47,276 bases of DNA from positions 1 through 47,276 of the forward strand of contig CAYWDH010000016.1 of the NCBI GenBank assembly GCA_964456985.1. Reading direction: 5' to 3'. A model generated the notes under the pieces. That model worked only from the letters and a program-made list of their open reading frames with translations, ran no database searches and had not been told where the DNA came from. This document shows, piece by piece, positions 35,116-43,219 of this stretch. How positions within the stretch are numbered: position 1 is the first letter of the stretch; every line of letters starts with the position of its first letter. Source of the stretch: WJMT01 sp964456985. GTDB taxonomy: Bacteria; Acidobacteriota; Aminicenantia; Aminicenantales; Aminicenantaceae. Position numbers and translations under genes: made by a program.

Positions 35116-36237
35116 TTAGGCCCAGAAGCCAGGGATTTCCTGACCGCAGAACACACACCGTCCGTTTTCTATGTTTATTTTTTTTATAAGATAGCCCATT
35201 CTATTTACCACGATTTTACCGCAGTGAGGACAATATGTATTTTCTCCTTCATGAGCAGGTATGTTGCCAATATACACATAATTCAGGCCTTCTTCCATGG
35301 CCGTGTTTCTGAGAATTTCCAGTGTCGATAGGGGAGTGGGAGGGAGATTTTTCATGAGATAGTTAGGGTAAAAGCGGGAAAAATGCAGGGGGACATCAGG
35401 ACCTATTTCGTTTTGTATCCAGCGGCACATCTGACGTATTTCCGATGTCTTATCATTTAAAGTGGGGATAACAAGATAGACGATTTCAAACCACACCTGA
35501 CTTTTTGAGGCAGTTACAATGGCATCCAGAACAGGCTGAAGCTTGCCTCTGACATATTTAGTATAAAAGTCTTGGTTAAACGCTTTTAGGTCTATCTTGA
35601 CTCCATCCACTACTTCCAGAAGATCCTTGAATGGCTCAGGATTGATATGAGCTCCGGTTATCACAACGTTTTTGATTCCTTTTTTTCTGGCTTCCAGGGA
35701 AGTGTCATACATGTATTCGAAGAAGACCACTGGTTCAGAATAAGTGTAGGCTACACTGGGACAGTTGTTTTTTTGCGCGGTTTTGACAACTGATCCAGGA
35801 GGGAGGTCAATGTGAGTGATCTGTTCAGGTCTTACTTGAGAGATCTCCCAGTTCTGACAGAATTTGCAGTTCACATTACATCCTGCGGTGGCTATGGAAA
35901 GGGCTGTGGTTTTTGGTAAAAAATGGAAAAGAGGCTTTTTTTCAATAGGATCCACATGAACAGCACAGGCTTTTCCATAAACAAGTGTATAGTATGTCCC
36001 TCCTCTATTTTCTCTTACTCCGCAGTAGCCTCTCTCTTTATCCCCCAGTTTGCAGAACCGCGGGCAGAGATGGCATTCTATTTCTCTATCAGGGAGTTTT
36101 TTGTAATATCTGGCTTCAACTTCTGATAGGTTTGATTCATTGGAAAAAGCAAAAAGGTCGGATGCAAAGGGGAGAAGGGCTTTTTTTGGAGTTATCCCTG
36201 CTGCAGCTGAGAACTTCAGAAAATTTCGCCTTTTCAT
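35116..36237 (-). CDS. AmmeMemoRadiSam-type radical SAM protein with a twin-arginine-like N-terminus
   Basis: The 373-residue protein carries the radical SAM cluster motif CNVNCKFCQNW near residue 120, preceded by CHLCPRFCKLGDKERGYCGVR near 56. A C-terminal zinc-ribbon-like CPHCG...CVFCG pair lies near 332 and 364. This is the AmmeMemoRadiSam/PFL-activase-like family. Residues 2-10 read KRRNFLKFS, followed by a moderately hydrophobic stretch, resembling a twin-arginine export signal. I start at ATG 36235-36237, which overlaps the DUF362 stop as TGATG and has GAGG upstream; an adjacent TTG at 36240 is the alternative. The modified target is unknown. Confidence 0.85.
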   Translation of the reverse strand: MKRRNFLKFSAAAGITPKKALLPFASDLFAFSNESNLSEVEARYYKKLPDREIECHLCPRFCKLGDKERGYCGVRENRGGTYYTLVYGKACAVHVDPIEKKPLFHFLPKTTALSIATAGCNVNCKFCQNWEISQVRPEQITHIDLPPGSVVKTAQKNNCPSVAYTYSEPVVFFEYMYDTSLEARKKGIKNVVITGAHINPEPFKDLLEVVDGVKIDLKAFNQDFYTKYVRGKLQPVLDAIVTASKSQVWFEIVYLVIPTLNDKTSEIRQMCRWIQNEIGPDVPLHFSRFYPNYLMKNLPPTPLSTLEILRNTAMEEGLNYVYIGNIPAHEGENTYCPHCGKIVVNRMGYLIKKINIENGRCVFCGQEIPGFWA

Positions 36238-37133
36238 CAAATTTCCTCTTTTATTATATTGATATTTGTCGGATTCGCTGAGCCCAGACCCATTTTCTCT
36301 GCGGTTTTAATGTAAAGAGGCTCTCTGTTCTCTTCCTTTAGAGAAGGGAGACCGTGTTGTTTTCTCAGTTCTTCAATAACCTGTTGTCCTGTATAGTCTG
36401 CAGCCACAGGATCTGTGCTCATAATCAAGCCGCCATAATTTTCTGCCCAGAGAGAATGATAGGCTGGGCCTTTATGGAACTGCACTGTCAAAGCATCAAT
36501 GACAGTGAGTTTATGTTTTTTGTAGATCACAGCCGTGTCAAACAGGTCAGCCACAAAAGGATTGCAGTTATCATCGTGATATTTGTTAGGATTGTGGATG
36601 GAACCAAAGTAGTTTTTCATACCTGCTGTAATACCGGCTAGCCCGTGGTCTTTAAGGATGGCTAGGCTTATTGATTGAGAGATAATGTCAGATTGTATGG
36701 AGGATAACCTGCTGCCTATGCTGCGGTGAACAGTGAGCTCTTTATCGTAACCTATGGTGTTTGAATCCGTCCCGAAGATCTTTATTCCAACCTGGTTCAT
36801 ATTCAGCCTGTAGTCAGCACTCCTGAGTTCACGGTTTGTTCGGTCCCATATTAATATGTTTTTTTCCTCAAAGCCGCCCTCTATAAGATATTTCGCAAGG
36901 GAGAGGGACACTTTTGGCCGGGTAGAGAGGCTTTTTCCGCCAATGGTGTTTATCTTTATCCCTGTCATTTTATTTGTGCTTAAAAGGGATTTTATACTGT
37001 TTTTGCTGTCTCTGAATCCGGTCAGCAGATAGAATCCTCTCTTATATAAATTCTTGAGTTTTTCAGAGTCTATCTCCTTGTTTGAGTTGTGTATGTCTCT
37101 GGATCTAACAATGATAACTTTGGACATTCTCAT
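36237..37133 (-). CDS. DUF362 family protein
   Basis: The 298-residue protein matches the DUF362 family: KINTIGGKSLSTRP near 80, ILKDHGLAGITAGMKNYFG near 160, an HNPNKYHDDNCNPFVADL block near 180 and a VAADYTGQQVIEEL region near 247. No cysteine-rich ferredoxin module is attached, unlike some family members. The biochemical role is unknown. It is translationally coupled to the radical SAM gene by a one-base stop/start overlap, so the two products probably act together. It is divergent from the secreted DUF6599-like gene. Confidence 0.82.
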   Translation of the reverse strand: MRMSKVIIVRSRDIHNSNKEIDSEKLKNLYKRGFYLLTGFRDSKNSIKSLLSTNKMTGIKINTIGGKSLSTRPKVSLSLAKYLIEGGFEEKNILIWDRTNRELRSADYRLNMNQVGIKIFGTDSNTIGYDKELTVHRSIGSRLSSIQSDIISQSISLAILKDHGLAGITAGMKNYFGSIHNPNKYHDDNCNPFVADLFDTAVIYKKHKLTVIDALTVQFHKGPAYHSLWAENYGGLIMSTDPVAADYTGQQVIEELRKQHGLPSLKEENREPLYIKTAEKMGLGSANPTNINIIKEEI

Positions 37134-37229
37134 TCTTTAAAACTACAACGAATGTGGCTTTATGTCAATTGACTCAAAAGACTGTTTGTGCTTATATTAA
37201 AGACAAATAATGATAGCGGAGAGGATAAC

Positions 37230-38132
37230 ATGGATTTAAATAAAAACCGTCCTGTTTGTTTTATGATGGAATCCATTTTGATATTATTTTTATGTCTGAG
37301 CCCGGCTTATATGGAGCAGGCAAGTTCTATTGAAAACCTGCTTCCTGAACTCGAATTCTGGACTCTTGTGGGTTCTCCACAAATTTATCATCCGGAGAAT
37401 CTTTTTGAGTATATAAATGGGGCTGCGGAAAGTTATATCTCATACGGATTTAAGGAACTTATTGTAGTTGAATACAAGCTCAGAGATAAGGACTGTGATG
37501 TGGTTTTAGAGATTTATGACATGGGGGAAGACAAAAATTGTTTTGGAATTTACAGTTCAGAAAGATATCCTGATAGCCATTTTATTTCCATTGGGACGCA
37601 GGGATATTTAGAGCAGGGAACATTGATTTTTTTGATAGGAAGATACTATGTCAAACTCATGTCCTTTGAATGTGGTGAGGAGGCAGGTGATTATTTAAAG
37701 AATTTTTCGGAGAAGATATCAGAGAAGGTCCCAGGAGAACATCGATTCCCTTCAGAGATAGAATTTTTTCCAAAACAGGGATTGGTCAAAAATTCAGAAC
37801 GATTTATTTTGAGTAATTTTTTAGGATATGACTTCCTTCATTCTGGATTTACTGCTGATTATCATTTGGACAAGAATGAGTTCAGTTGCTTTCTAATAGT
37901 GGGGAAGGATGAGCTTGAGGCCAAACAGATGCTGGAAAAATATATGGATGCCAAGAAAGATCAGGAAATGGAAGAGACTCCCTATGGGTTCAATATTAAG
38001 GACCGTTATTATGAAAATATCTTTTTAGCCCGGAAAGGAAAATATATTTTTGGCGTGCTGGAAATCGATGATTCTTTTAAGGGTACAGGACAAAAATACT
38101 TACTCTCTATGATAGAGAATGTGAAAGAATAA
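37230..38132 (+). CDS. Secreted DUF6599-like protein
   Basis: ATG 37230 is preferred over an upstream ATG at 37188 because GGAGAGG is correctly spaced before it. It also gives an N-terminal signal sequence (MDLNKNRPVCFMMESILILFL). The mature part, about 270 residues, shows LFEYINGAAESYISYGF near 52 and EIYDMGEDKNCFGIYSSER near 87. These resemble a family of exported DUF6599 proteins of unknown function. No catalytic motif is evident. Divergent transcription from DUF362 in a 96-base spacer could share regulation. An extracytoplasmic location would fit with the twin-arginine-tagged radical SAM protein, but this is inference. Confidence 0.65.
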   Translation: MDLNKNRPVCFMMESILILFLCLSPAYMEQASSIENLLPELEFWTLVGSPQIYHPENLFEYINGAAESYISYGFKELIVVEYKLRDKDCDVVLEIYDMGEDKNCFGIYSSERYPDSHFISIGTQGYLEQGTLIFLIGRYYVKLMSFECGEEAGDYLKNFSEKISEKVPGEHRFPSEIEFFPKQGLVKNSERFILSNFLGYDFLHSGFTADYHLDKNEFSCFLIVGKDELEAKQMLEKYMDAKKDQEMEETPYGFNIKDRYYENIFLARKGKYIFGVLEIDDSFKGTGQKYLLSMIENVKE

Positions 38133-38179
38133 TCATAGCCTGTATGATTCTCCTCTCGATCCCCCTGGTATGTAGACTA

Positions 38180-39115
38180 CTATTTTATTTCAATGGGAAC
38201 AATGACTGAAGTATCCCGACCTTTGCTTTTTGCTTTGAGAAGAGCGTCGTCGCTGGTTTTAATAAATTTTTCACTGGATATGGATGGAAGGTTTTCTGAA
38301 CAGGTGCCTCCGATGCTGACAGTTATTTTTAAAGGACCTGCCTCGGTATCTATTTTTTTGCTGCACACAGATGTTCTCAGTCTTTCAGCCACACATTCCA
38401 TCTGTTTGCTTCCGCATCTTGGAAAAACAGCAATGAATTCATCCCCTCCAAAGCGCCCTATTTTGTCATATCTCCTCATTGAATTTTTGAGTCTGTCTGC
38501 TACTGTTTTCAGGACCTGATCACCGACAAGATGTCCGTAAGTATCGTTTATTTTTTTAAAAAAATCGATATCCACCATGATCAAGCCTGTTATTTCCCCG
38601 TACCTTCCTTCTCTCTCTGTCTCTTCGCTTAAAAATTCAATGATTTTGTTTCGGCTCCACAGCTGGGTCAAACTGTCAGTTGTTGCGCGTTGGCGATCTT
38701 TGTCCTGCGTAAGTATGATTCTTTCCGCATTTTTTAACCTGACCCTCAGTTCCATAAAATCAAAGGGCTTGGTTATATAATCATCAGCTCCTGCTGATAA
38801 TCCCTTTATGATTTCTTCCTGGCGGTCTTTTCCTGTCAATAATATTATGTAGACATATATTTCTTTTTCTTCCTTTGATAGGCGACGTATTTTTTTACAG
38901 AGCTCGATCCCGTCCATACCCGGCATTTCCCAGTCCAGGATCGCAATGCGGAAAGACTTGTTTTCATTGATGTGTACAGTACTCATATTGGTTTTGAAGG
39001 CTTCCCAGGCCTGCATACCATTATGTGTGACTATAGATTTATATCCCCACTTATTTAAGTAGCCTTCAAGGGCCCTACTTGATATTATATCGTCTTCAGC
39101 GATGAGAATTTGCAT
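38180..39115 (-). CDS. Response regulator with GGDEF diguanylate cyclase output
   Basis: The 311-residue protein has an N-terminal receiver domain (about 1-125) with acidic residues E7/D8/D9, phosphorylatable D61 in AILDWEMPGMDG, and KPFD near 116. A GGDEF domain occupies about 145-305. The cyclase signature GGDEF (223-227) is intact, and RRYD at 214-217 lies five residues upstream, the position of a c-di-GMP inhibitory site. It should make c-di-GMP when phosphorylated, with product feedback. No cognate kinase is adjacent. This is a PleD-like architecture with a single receiver. Confidence 0.94.
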   Translation of the reverse strand: MQILIAEDDIISSRALEGYLNKWGYKSIVTHNGMQAWEAFKTNMSTVHINENKSFRIAILDWEMPGMDGIELCKKIRRLSKEEKEIYVYIILLTGKDRQEEIIKGLSAGADDYITKPFDFMELRVRLKNAERIILTQDKDRQRATTDSLTQLWSRNKIIEFLSEETEREGRYGEITGLIMVDIDFFKKINDTYGHLVGDQVLKTVADRLKNSMRRYDKIGRFGGDEFIAVFPRCGSKQMECVAERLRTSVCSKKIDTEAGPLKITVSIGGTCSENLPSISSEKFIKTSDDALLKAKSKGRDTSVIVPIEIK

Positions 39116-39189
39116 TTTTTTTCATTTTAGTTTTTGTAGAAATGGAATGTCAATAATCTTTTAGGGTGATATTTGGGTACAGTAACATC

Positions 39190-39236
39190 ATCCAGCCGGA
39201 CTAGATAATTAAAAGTGAAGAAAAGACAGGCTGGAT
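39190..39236. repeat. 8-bp inverted repeat in divergent spacer
   Basis: ATCCAGCC (39190-39197) and GGCTGGAT (39229-39236) are perfect inverted complements separated by 31 bases. They lie between the response regulator and the AI-2E transporter start. No T-run follows, so this is not an obvious terminator; an operator is possible. Confidence 0.4.
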
Positions 39237-39283
39237 TAAGAAATTAAATTTTACTATAATGTCTATGTTTTTTGGGGTTACTA

Positions 39284-40306
39284 ATGGAAGACAATAAGGT
39301 TGCAACCGTATCATTGGTTATCATTGTTGTTTTTTTAATCGGTGTCGTCTTGAGGCTTGCGAAGCCTGTCCTTTTTCCTTTTTTCCTTGCTATATTCCTG
39401 TCATTTATACTTTATCCGGCACTGGATTTTCTTACCAAAATTAAGATACCGAGAATTATTGCCATCATTTTTATTCTTCTTTTCACTTTTTTTATTCTTT
39501 ATTTACTAGGATCTCTTTTTTATTCAACAGGCAAATCATTTGCAGCGGGCTTTCCCATATACGGGGAAAAGATGAACAGTATACTGACATCGATTTTCAC
39601 AAAACTTAATCTCCCTCAATTAAAAATCAATACTATTGATTGGCTTGGAGAATTCGACCTGAACAGGATAGGAAGGATCCTCAGTTCTTCTTTAGGACCG
39701 TTCTTCTCCTTTATGTCAAACCTGTTTCTAGTGCTGATATTCCTGGTTTTCATTTTAGCGGGAAGAGGAAGGGTCAAGCTGAAAATTCAGAAATATCTTG
39801 ATAAAAAAAGAGCAGAAAAAGCCAATATTATCATCAATAATATTGACAAACAGGTGCAGAAGTATCTTGTCATAAAAACAATTGTGAGTTTTTTCACAGG
39901 GCTGTTTGCTTTCATTGCACTCCTTTTTTTTGGGGTGGATTTTGCCATTATCTTCGGATTTTTAACTTTTCTGCTTAATTATATCCCAAACATAGGTTCT
40001 TTTATTGCCACGGCTTTTCCTGTTATCATCGCTGTATTCCAGTTCGAAACATTATGGCCTGCTTTTTGGATATTGATTATCCTTACAACCATACAGCTTA
40101 TAATGGCTAATCTTGTTGAGCCGAGACTCATGGGGCATGGATTAGGGCTCAGTCCTCTGGTCGTTCTTTTCGTTCTTTTCTTCTGGGGCTGGCTGTGGGG
40201 ATTGCCCGGTATGATCCTGGCCGTACCGATCACAGCCATTATCAAGATTGTATTCAACAATATCCCCGGTATGCAATTTGTGGCTGCGTTCATGAGCAAA
40301 GATTAA
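39284..40306 (+). CDS. AI-2E family (PerM/YdiK-like) transporter
   Basis: The 340-residue integral membrane protein has the family layout: an N-terminal helix pair, a central amphipathic region (about 90-190), and a C-terminal bundle with FLLNYIPNIGSFIATAFPVIIA near 230. The LGLSPLVVLFVLFFWGWLWGLPG block near 292 and AVPITAIIKIV follow. Family members include TqsA and uncharacterised permeases; the substrate cannot be told. I prefer ATG 39284, with GGGG seven bases upstream, over an in-frame TTG at 39272 that lacks a ribosome binding site. It ends at the start of the repeat-rich spacer. Confidence 0.9.
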   Translation: MEDNKVATVSLVIIVVFLIGVVLRLAKPVLFPFFLAIFLSFILYPALDFLTKIKIPRIIAIIFILLFTFFILYLLGSLFYSTGKSFAAGFPIYGEKMNSILTSIFTKLNLPQLKINTIDWLGEFDLNRIGRILSSSLGPFFSFMSNLFLVLIFLVFILAGRGRVKLKIQKYLDKKRAEKANIIINNIDKQVQKYLVIKTIVSFFTGLFAFIALLFFGVDFAIIFGFLTFLLNYIPNIGSFIATAFPVIIAVFQFETLWPAFWILIILTTIQLIMANLVEPRLMGHGLGLSPLVVLFVLFFWGWLWGLPGMILAVPITAIIKIVFNNIPGMQFVAAFMSKD

Positions 40307-40313
40307 ATGGAGA

Positions 40314-40470
40314 CTTTCATCAGACAGGCTGGTTCTTCAGCCCGCTGATTTTCCCCGGCGAGTAAAATCAGCTTATTCCTCGGCTCGCTCTCCTCTTTGA
40401 GGAACCATGCCCGCTCGCCTCCGGATGACTTCAGAACTAGCCCGCCTTCCTGAAAGTCCGGATGAGGCAT
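40314..40470 (+). repeat. Dispersed hairpin repeat, copy C
   Basis: Bases 40314-40353 match 15529-15568 at 37 of 40 positions. The element folds readily: an outer near-perfect 10-bp stem (TGGTTCTTCA 40330-40339 with TGAGGAACCA 40398-40407), an inner perfect 9-bp stem (GCTGATTTT 40344-40352 with AAAATCAGC 40364-40372), and a third stem around CCGGA at 40421-40434 with 40450-40461. It looks richer in GC than its surroundings. A related 27-base segment occurs at 40523-40549 (see the next repeat). No ORF is convincing. Confidence 0.75.
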
Positions 40471-40507
40471 GATGTTATTTATCTAACAGGAAAAACGCAG
40501 ACCTTAA

Positions 40508-40549
40508 GAAATTCAGGTGTGGCTGAAGCGACATTGAAGATTTAGCCTT
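40508..40549 (+). repeat. Repeat-end segment homologous to the right edge of the window
   Basis: GAAATTCAGGTGTGGCT starting at 40508 resembles the copies at 15501 and 47107. Bases 40523-40549 are the reverse complement of 47250-47276 with one mismatch in 27. The rest of the 40550-40687 spacer is GC-rich and can form a stem around GCAGGG and CCCTGC, with no gene I can support. Confidence 0.7.
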
Positions 40550-40687
40550 TGGAAAGCATGTATTTGATCCTGGTTATTCACGAGTCGAGGTTGCTGCAGA
40601 CGCGAAGCGCAGGGTATGAAGCTGTGGTCCTTCACCGCAAATGCCCTGCAACAATGCAGATGCAGTGAGATCGGCTCGCCTGTAAGG

Positions 40688-40813
40688 TAAAATATGGTTG
40701 CATTAAAATTAAAGTTATTACATGTATTAGAGTCTAATTATGTTCTTTATAGGAAGGATCTTAGAAAAAGCATTAATCATGATAAATTTATAAAAGGATG
40801 CAACCATATTTTA
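40688..40813. mobile_element. 126-bp MITE-like element with 16-bp terminal inverted repeats
   Basis: TAAAATATGGTTGCAT at 40688-40703 and its exact reverse complement at 40798-40813 bound an AT-rich 94-base interior with no ORF. This suggests a nonautonomous element or a long hairpin in the RNA. A flanking target duplication was not convincing. It differs in sequence from the TCAGGTATGGCT repeat family. Confidence 0.6.
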
Positions 40814-40826
40814 TGAATAACTAAAA

Positions 40827-41165
40827 TCAGCAGGTGAGATGGAAAGCCCCATAAACGCTTGTTTTTGAATGCCTTTTATTGAAGGTCCGGACAGCTTGCT
40901 TGCTTTTCTGGATAATAAGATTGATTCCATGGTCTTTGGCGTATTTCTTGACTTCCTCATCCACTTTCATAAGCCCCATATAACCTGTTCCCACAATGAT
41001 TGTATCGGGATTTTTAGCAAGAAGTTCATCGAGATCAGTGAGAGTCAATAAATGGCCGGTTTTTCTCCACCAGGGAGATTTGACCCTGTCCGGATAAATG
41101 ATCAGGTCTTTTGTGTATGGTTTTCCTTCTATGACCATTCTGCCAAAGGAGTAGGCATCAATCAT
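40827..41165 (-). CDS. Mth938-like (DUF498) domain protein
   Basis: The 112-residue protein matches the Mth938/Xcc1710 fold family: MIDAYSFGRMVIEGKPYTKDL at the start, PDTIIVGTGYMG near 52, and NLIIQKSKQAVRTFN near 83. The family includes the assembly factor NDUFAF3 in mitochondria, but bacterial single-domain members have no established activity. Its start lies eight bases inside the 3' end of rnc, so the two are translationally coupled. It is last in the minus-strand pyr-rnc run, next to the repeat-rich spacer. Confidence 0.88.
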   Translation of the reverse strand: MIDAYSFGRMVIEGKPYTKDLIIYPDRVKSPWWRKTGHLLTLTDLDELLAKNPDTIIVGTGYMGLMKVDEEVKKYAKDHGINLIIQKSKQAVRTFNKRHSKTSVYGAFHLTC

Positions 41166-41904
41166 TCTTTTTTTCTAGGATGAAGGTATTAGAGGTCAAT
41201 GATTTGAATTTCCTGTTCAGAAGGTTTTTAATTGCTTTCTGAGCTGCTTTTTGCTCTGCTTCCTTTTTTGATAAACCTGTGGCTTTACCCAAGCTTTGTT
41301 TGCTGGAGAATACTTCGACTGTAAATTTTTTATTGTGTTCAGGTCCTTTTGTTTTTATTGTTTTATATAGGGGTGTGGGAAGGTTTTCTTTCTGGAGATG
41401 TTCCTGGAGCGCTGATTTATAGTTGTTTATGAGAAAATTCTCCATATTTATTTTTTTAAAAAAAATCAAAAATTGTTTTTCAAGCAGACCTTTAGCTGCA
41501 TTGATTCCTCCGTCAAGATAGAGAGCAGCCACAAGCGCTTCGAACACACCGGCCAGAATAGTCTTTTTTTTCCTTCCACCGCTTTTTTTCTCTCCTTTTC
41601 CCAGCATGATTTTTTTATCCAGTTTTATTTCCTTTGCAAAAAGGGATAAGGTGTTTGTGCTGGCTGCTGCGGATTTGAGTTTTGATAATTCTCCTTCTGA
41701 AAGACCTTGAAAATTTTCATAGAGAAAATCGCACAGGATAAAGCCCAAGACAGAGTCTCCCAAAAATTCAAGAATTTCATTGTCTTTTATCTCATTTTGG
41801 TGTTCATAAGCATGAGAGCTGTGAGTGAGAGACTGGATAAGGAGATTTTTATTTTTAAACGTATAATTGATTCTTTTTTCCAGCCCGGCTAGTTTTAGGT
41901 CCAT
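41158..41904 (-). CDS. rnc: Ribonuclease III (catalytic-site aspartate replaced by glycine)
   Basis: RNase III cleaves double-stranded RNA in rRNA, mRNA and small RNA processing. The 248-residue protein has the nuclease domain (about 1-155) and a C-terminal dsRNA-binding domain (about 160-230: ALQEHLQKENLPTPLY, ATGLSKKEAEQKAAQKAI). The signature DNEILEFLGDSVLG keeps both glutamates and the aspartate of the active site. At the second cluster the usual AD(x)xEA or GDVFEA is AGVFEAL: glutamate is retained but the metal-ligand aspartate (D114 of E. coli) is glycine. Codons around 41545 read GCC GGT GTG TTC GAA. The gene starts ten bases after pyrC and overlaps the Mth938-like gene. Confidence 0.95.
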   Translation of the reverse strand: MDLKLAGLEKRINYTFKNKNLLIQSLTHSSHAYEHQNEIKDNEILEFLGDSVLGFILCDFLYENFQGLSEGELSKLKSAAASTNTLSLFAKEIKLDKKIMLGKGEKKSGGRKKKTILAGVFEALVAALYLDGGINAAKGLLEKQFLIFFKKINMENFLINNYKSALQEHLQKENLPTPLYKTIKTKGPEHNKKFTVEVFSSKQSLGKATGLSKKEAEQKAAQKAIKNLLNRKFKSLTSNTFILEKKND

Positions 41905-41914
41905 GATATTTTTT

Positions 41915-43219
41915 TTATTCTCTTGAGGAGGGGATCTGTTCTAGGGAAGAGTACACGACTTTTCCACCTACAATGGTCACGACTGGAGATCCTTTTAGCT
42001 TCCAATTGTGAAAAGGATTGTTTCTGCTTTTAGATTGAAATGTATTGACATCCACAGTGATTTTCTTTTCAGTATCAATAAAGGTAAGGTCTGCATCCGC
42101 GCCAATTTCAATTTTCCCCTTGTTTTCCAACCCGAGAATTTTTGCCGGATTGCAGGAATACATCTCAATAAGCCTATTCAAGGAAATGATGTTTTTGTTA
42201 ACGAGCTTGTCAAGGATGAGGGAGACAGCAGTTTCCAGTCCATTTATTCCAAACGGGGCTTTATTGAATTCAACTTCTTTTTCATCAGGGGTATGAGGCG
42301 CATGGTCTGATGCAAAAACATCGATTATTCCTTGTCTGACTGCTTTTATAAGGCTTTTATTGTCTTGTTTGGCTCTGATGGGAGGATTGACTTTCAGATT
42401 TGTGTCGTAACCGGAAAGAAGAGAGTCATCCAGGAAAAGGTGGTGGGGTGTGACTTCAGAAGTTATTTTCAGCCCTTTGTTTTTAGCGGTTTTGATCAGT
42501 TCGACAGAGCCTTTTGTGCTCATATGTGCGAGGTGGAGTCTGGAATTTGTTTTTTGAGCAAGGATTATATTACGGGCGACCATGACTGTTTCAGAGTAGT
42601 CAGGGATTCCCTGTAAGCCAAGCAGATAAGACTGGTAGCCTTCATTCATAACTCCCTTGGAGCTTAAATCAAGGTCTTCGCAGTGTTCGATGATGAGCGT
42701 GTTCAGTTCTCTGGCATATTCCAAACACCGTCGCATTAACTGGCTGTTAGAAACAGGGTATCCATCGTCAGAGAAGGCGATGGCACCGGATTTGATTAGG
42801 TCTGCCATTTCAGTGAGAAGTTCGCCTTTTTGACCCATACTTACAGCAGCTATGGGGAATATATTAACAGAGGCTCTTTTTTTTGCTTCGGATATTATGT
42901 ATTCTGTGGTGCCTGAGTTGTCATTAACAGGGACCGTGTTGGGCATACAGGCAATAGACGTGAAACCTCCTTTAGCCGCTGCTTTGGAACCTGTCTCTAT
43001 TGTTTCTTTGTGTTCTTGGCCCGGATCTCTTAAATGAACATGCATATCTATGAAACCCGGAGCAATGATCTTATCAGAGGCGTCAATTGTTTTTTTGCCA
43101 TCAGAACTTATCTTTTCTTTTATATCAGCGATTTTTTTGTTTTTTATTAAAATGTCCGATTTTTTATCCAATCGGGAGTGAGGATCTATGACATGTCCGT
43201 TTTTAATCAGTAACATCAC
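41915..43219 (-). CDS. pyrC: Dihydroorotase
   Basis: Dihydroorotase interconverts carbamoyl aspartate and dihydroorotate in pyrimidine synthesis. The 434-residue type I enzyme has DMHVHLRDPGQEHKE near residue 57, FSDDGYPV near 151, an IEHCEDLDLS near 175, HMSTKGSVE near 233 and ASDHAPHTPDEKE near 304. These give the zinc ligands and substrate residues. Its start overlaps the 3' end of pyrB by 17 bases. The gene continues the pyrR-pyrB-pyrC operon. Confidence 0.96.
   Translation of the reverse strand: MMLLIKNGHVIDPHSRLDKKSDILIKNKKIADIKEKISSDGKKTIDASDKIIAPGFIDMHVHLRDPGQEHKETIETGSKAAAKGGFTSIACMPNTVPVNDNSGTTEYIISEAKKRASVNIFPIAAVSMGQKGELLTEMADLIKSGAIAFSDDGYPVSNSQLMRRCLEYARELNTLIIEHCEDLDLSSKGVMNEGYQSYLLGLQGIPDYSETVMVARNIILAQKTNSRLHLAHMSTKGSVELIKTAKNKGLKITSEVTPHHLFLDDSLLSGYDTNLKVNPPIRAKQDNKSLIKAVRQGIIDVFASDHAPHTPDEKEVEFNKAPFGINGLETAVSLILDKLVNKNIISLNRLIEMYSCNPAKILGLENKGKIEIGADADLTFIDTEKKITVDVNTFQSKSRNNPFHNWKLKGSPVVTIVGGKVVYSSLEQIPSSRE

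Noticed and set aside
40558..40668. 36-codon ORF in the repeat-rich spacer
   Set aside because: No good ribosome binding site, and the region is better explained by hairpins and repeat sequence.
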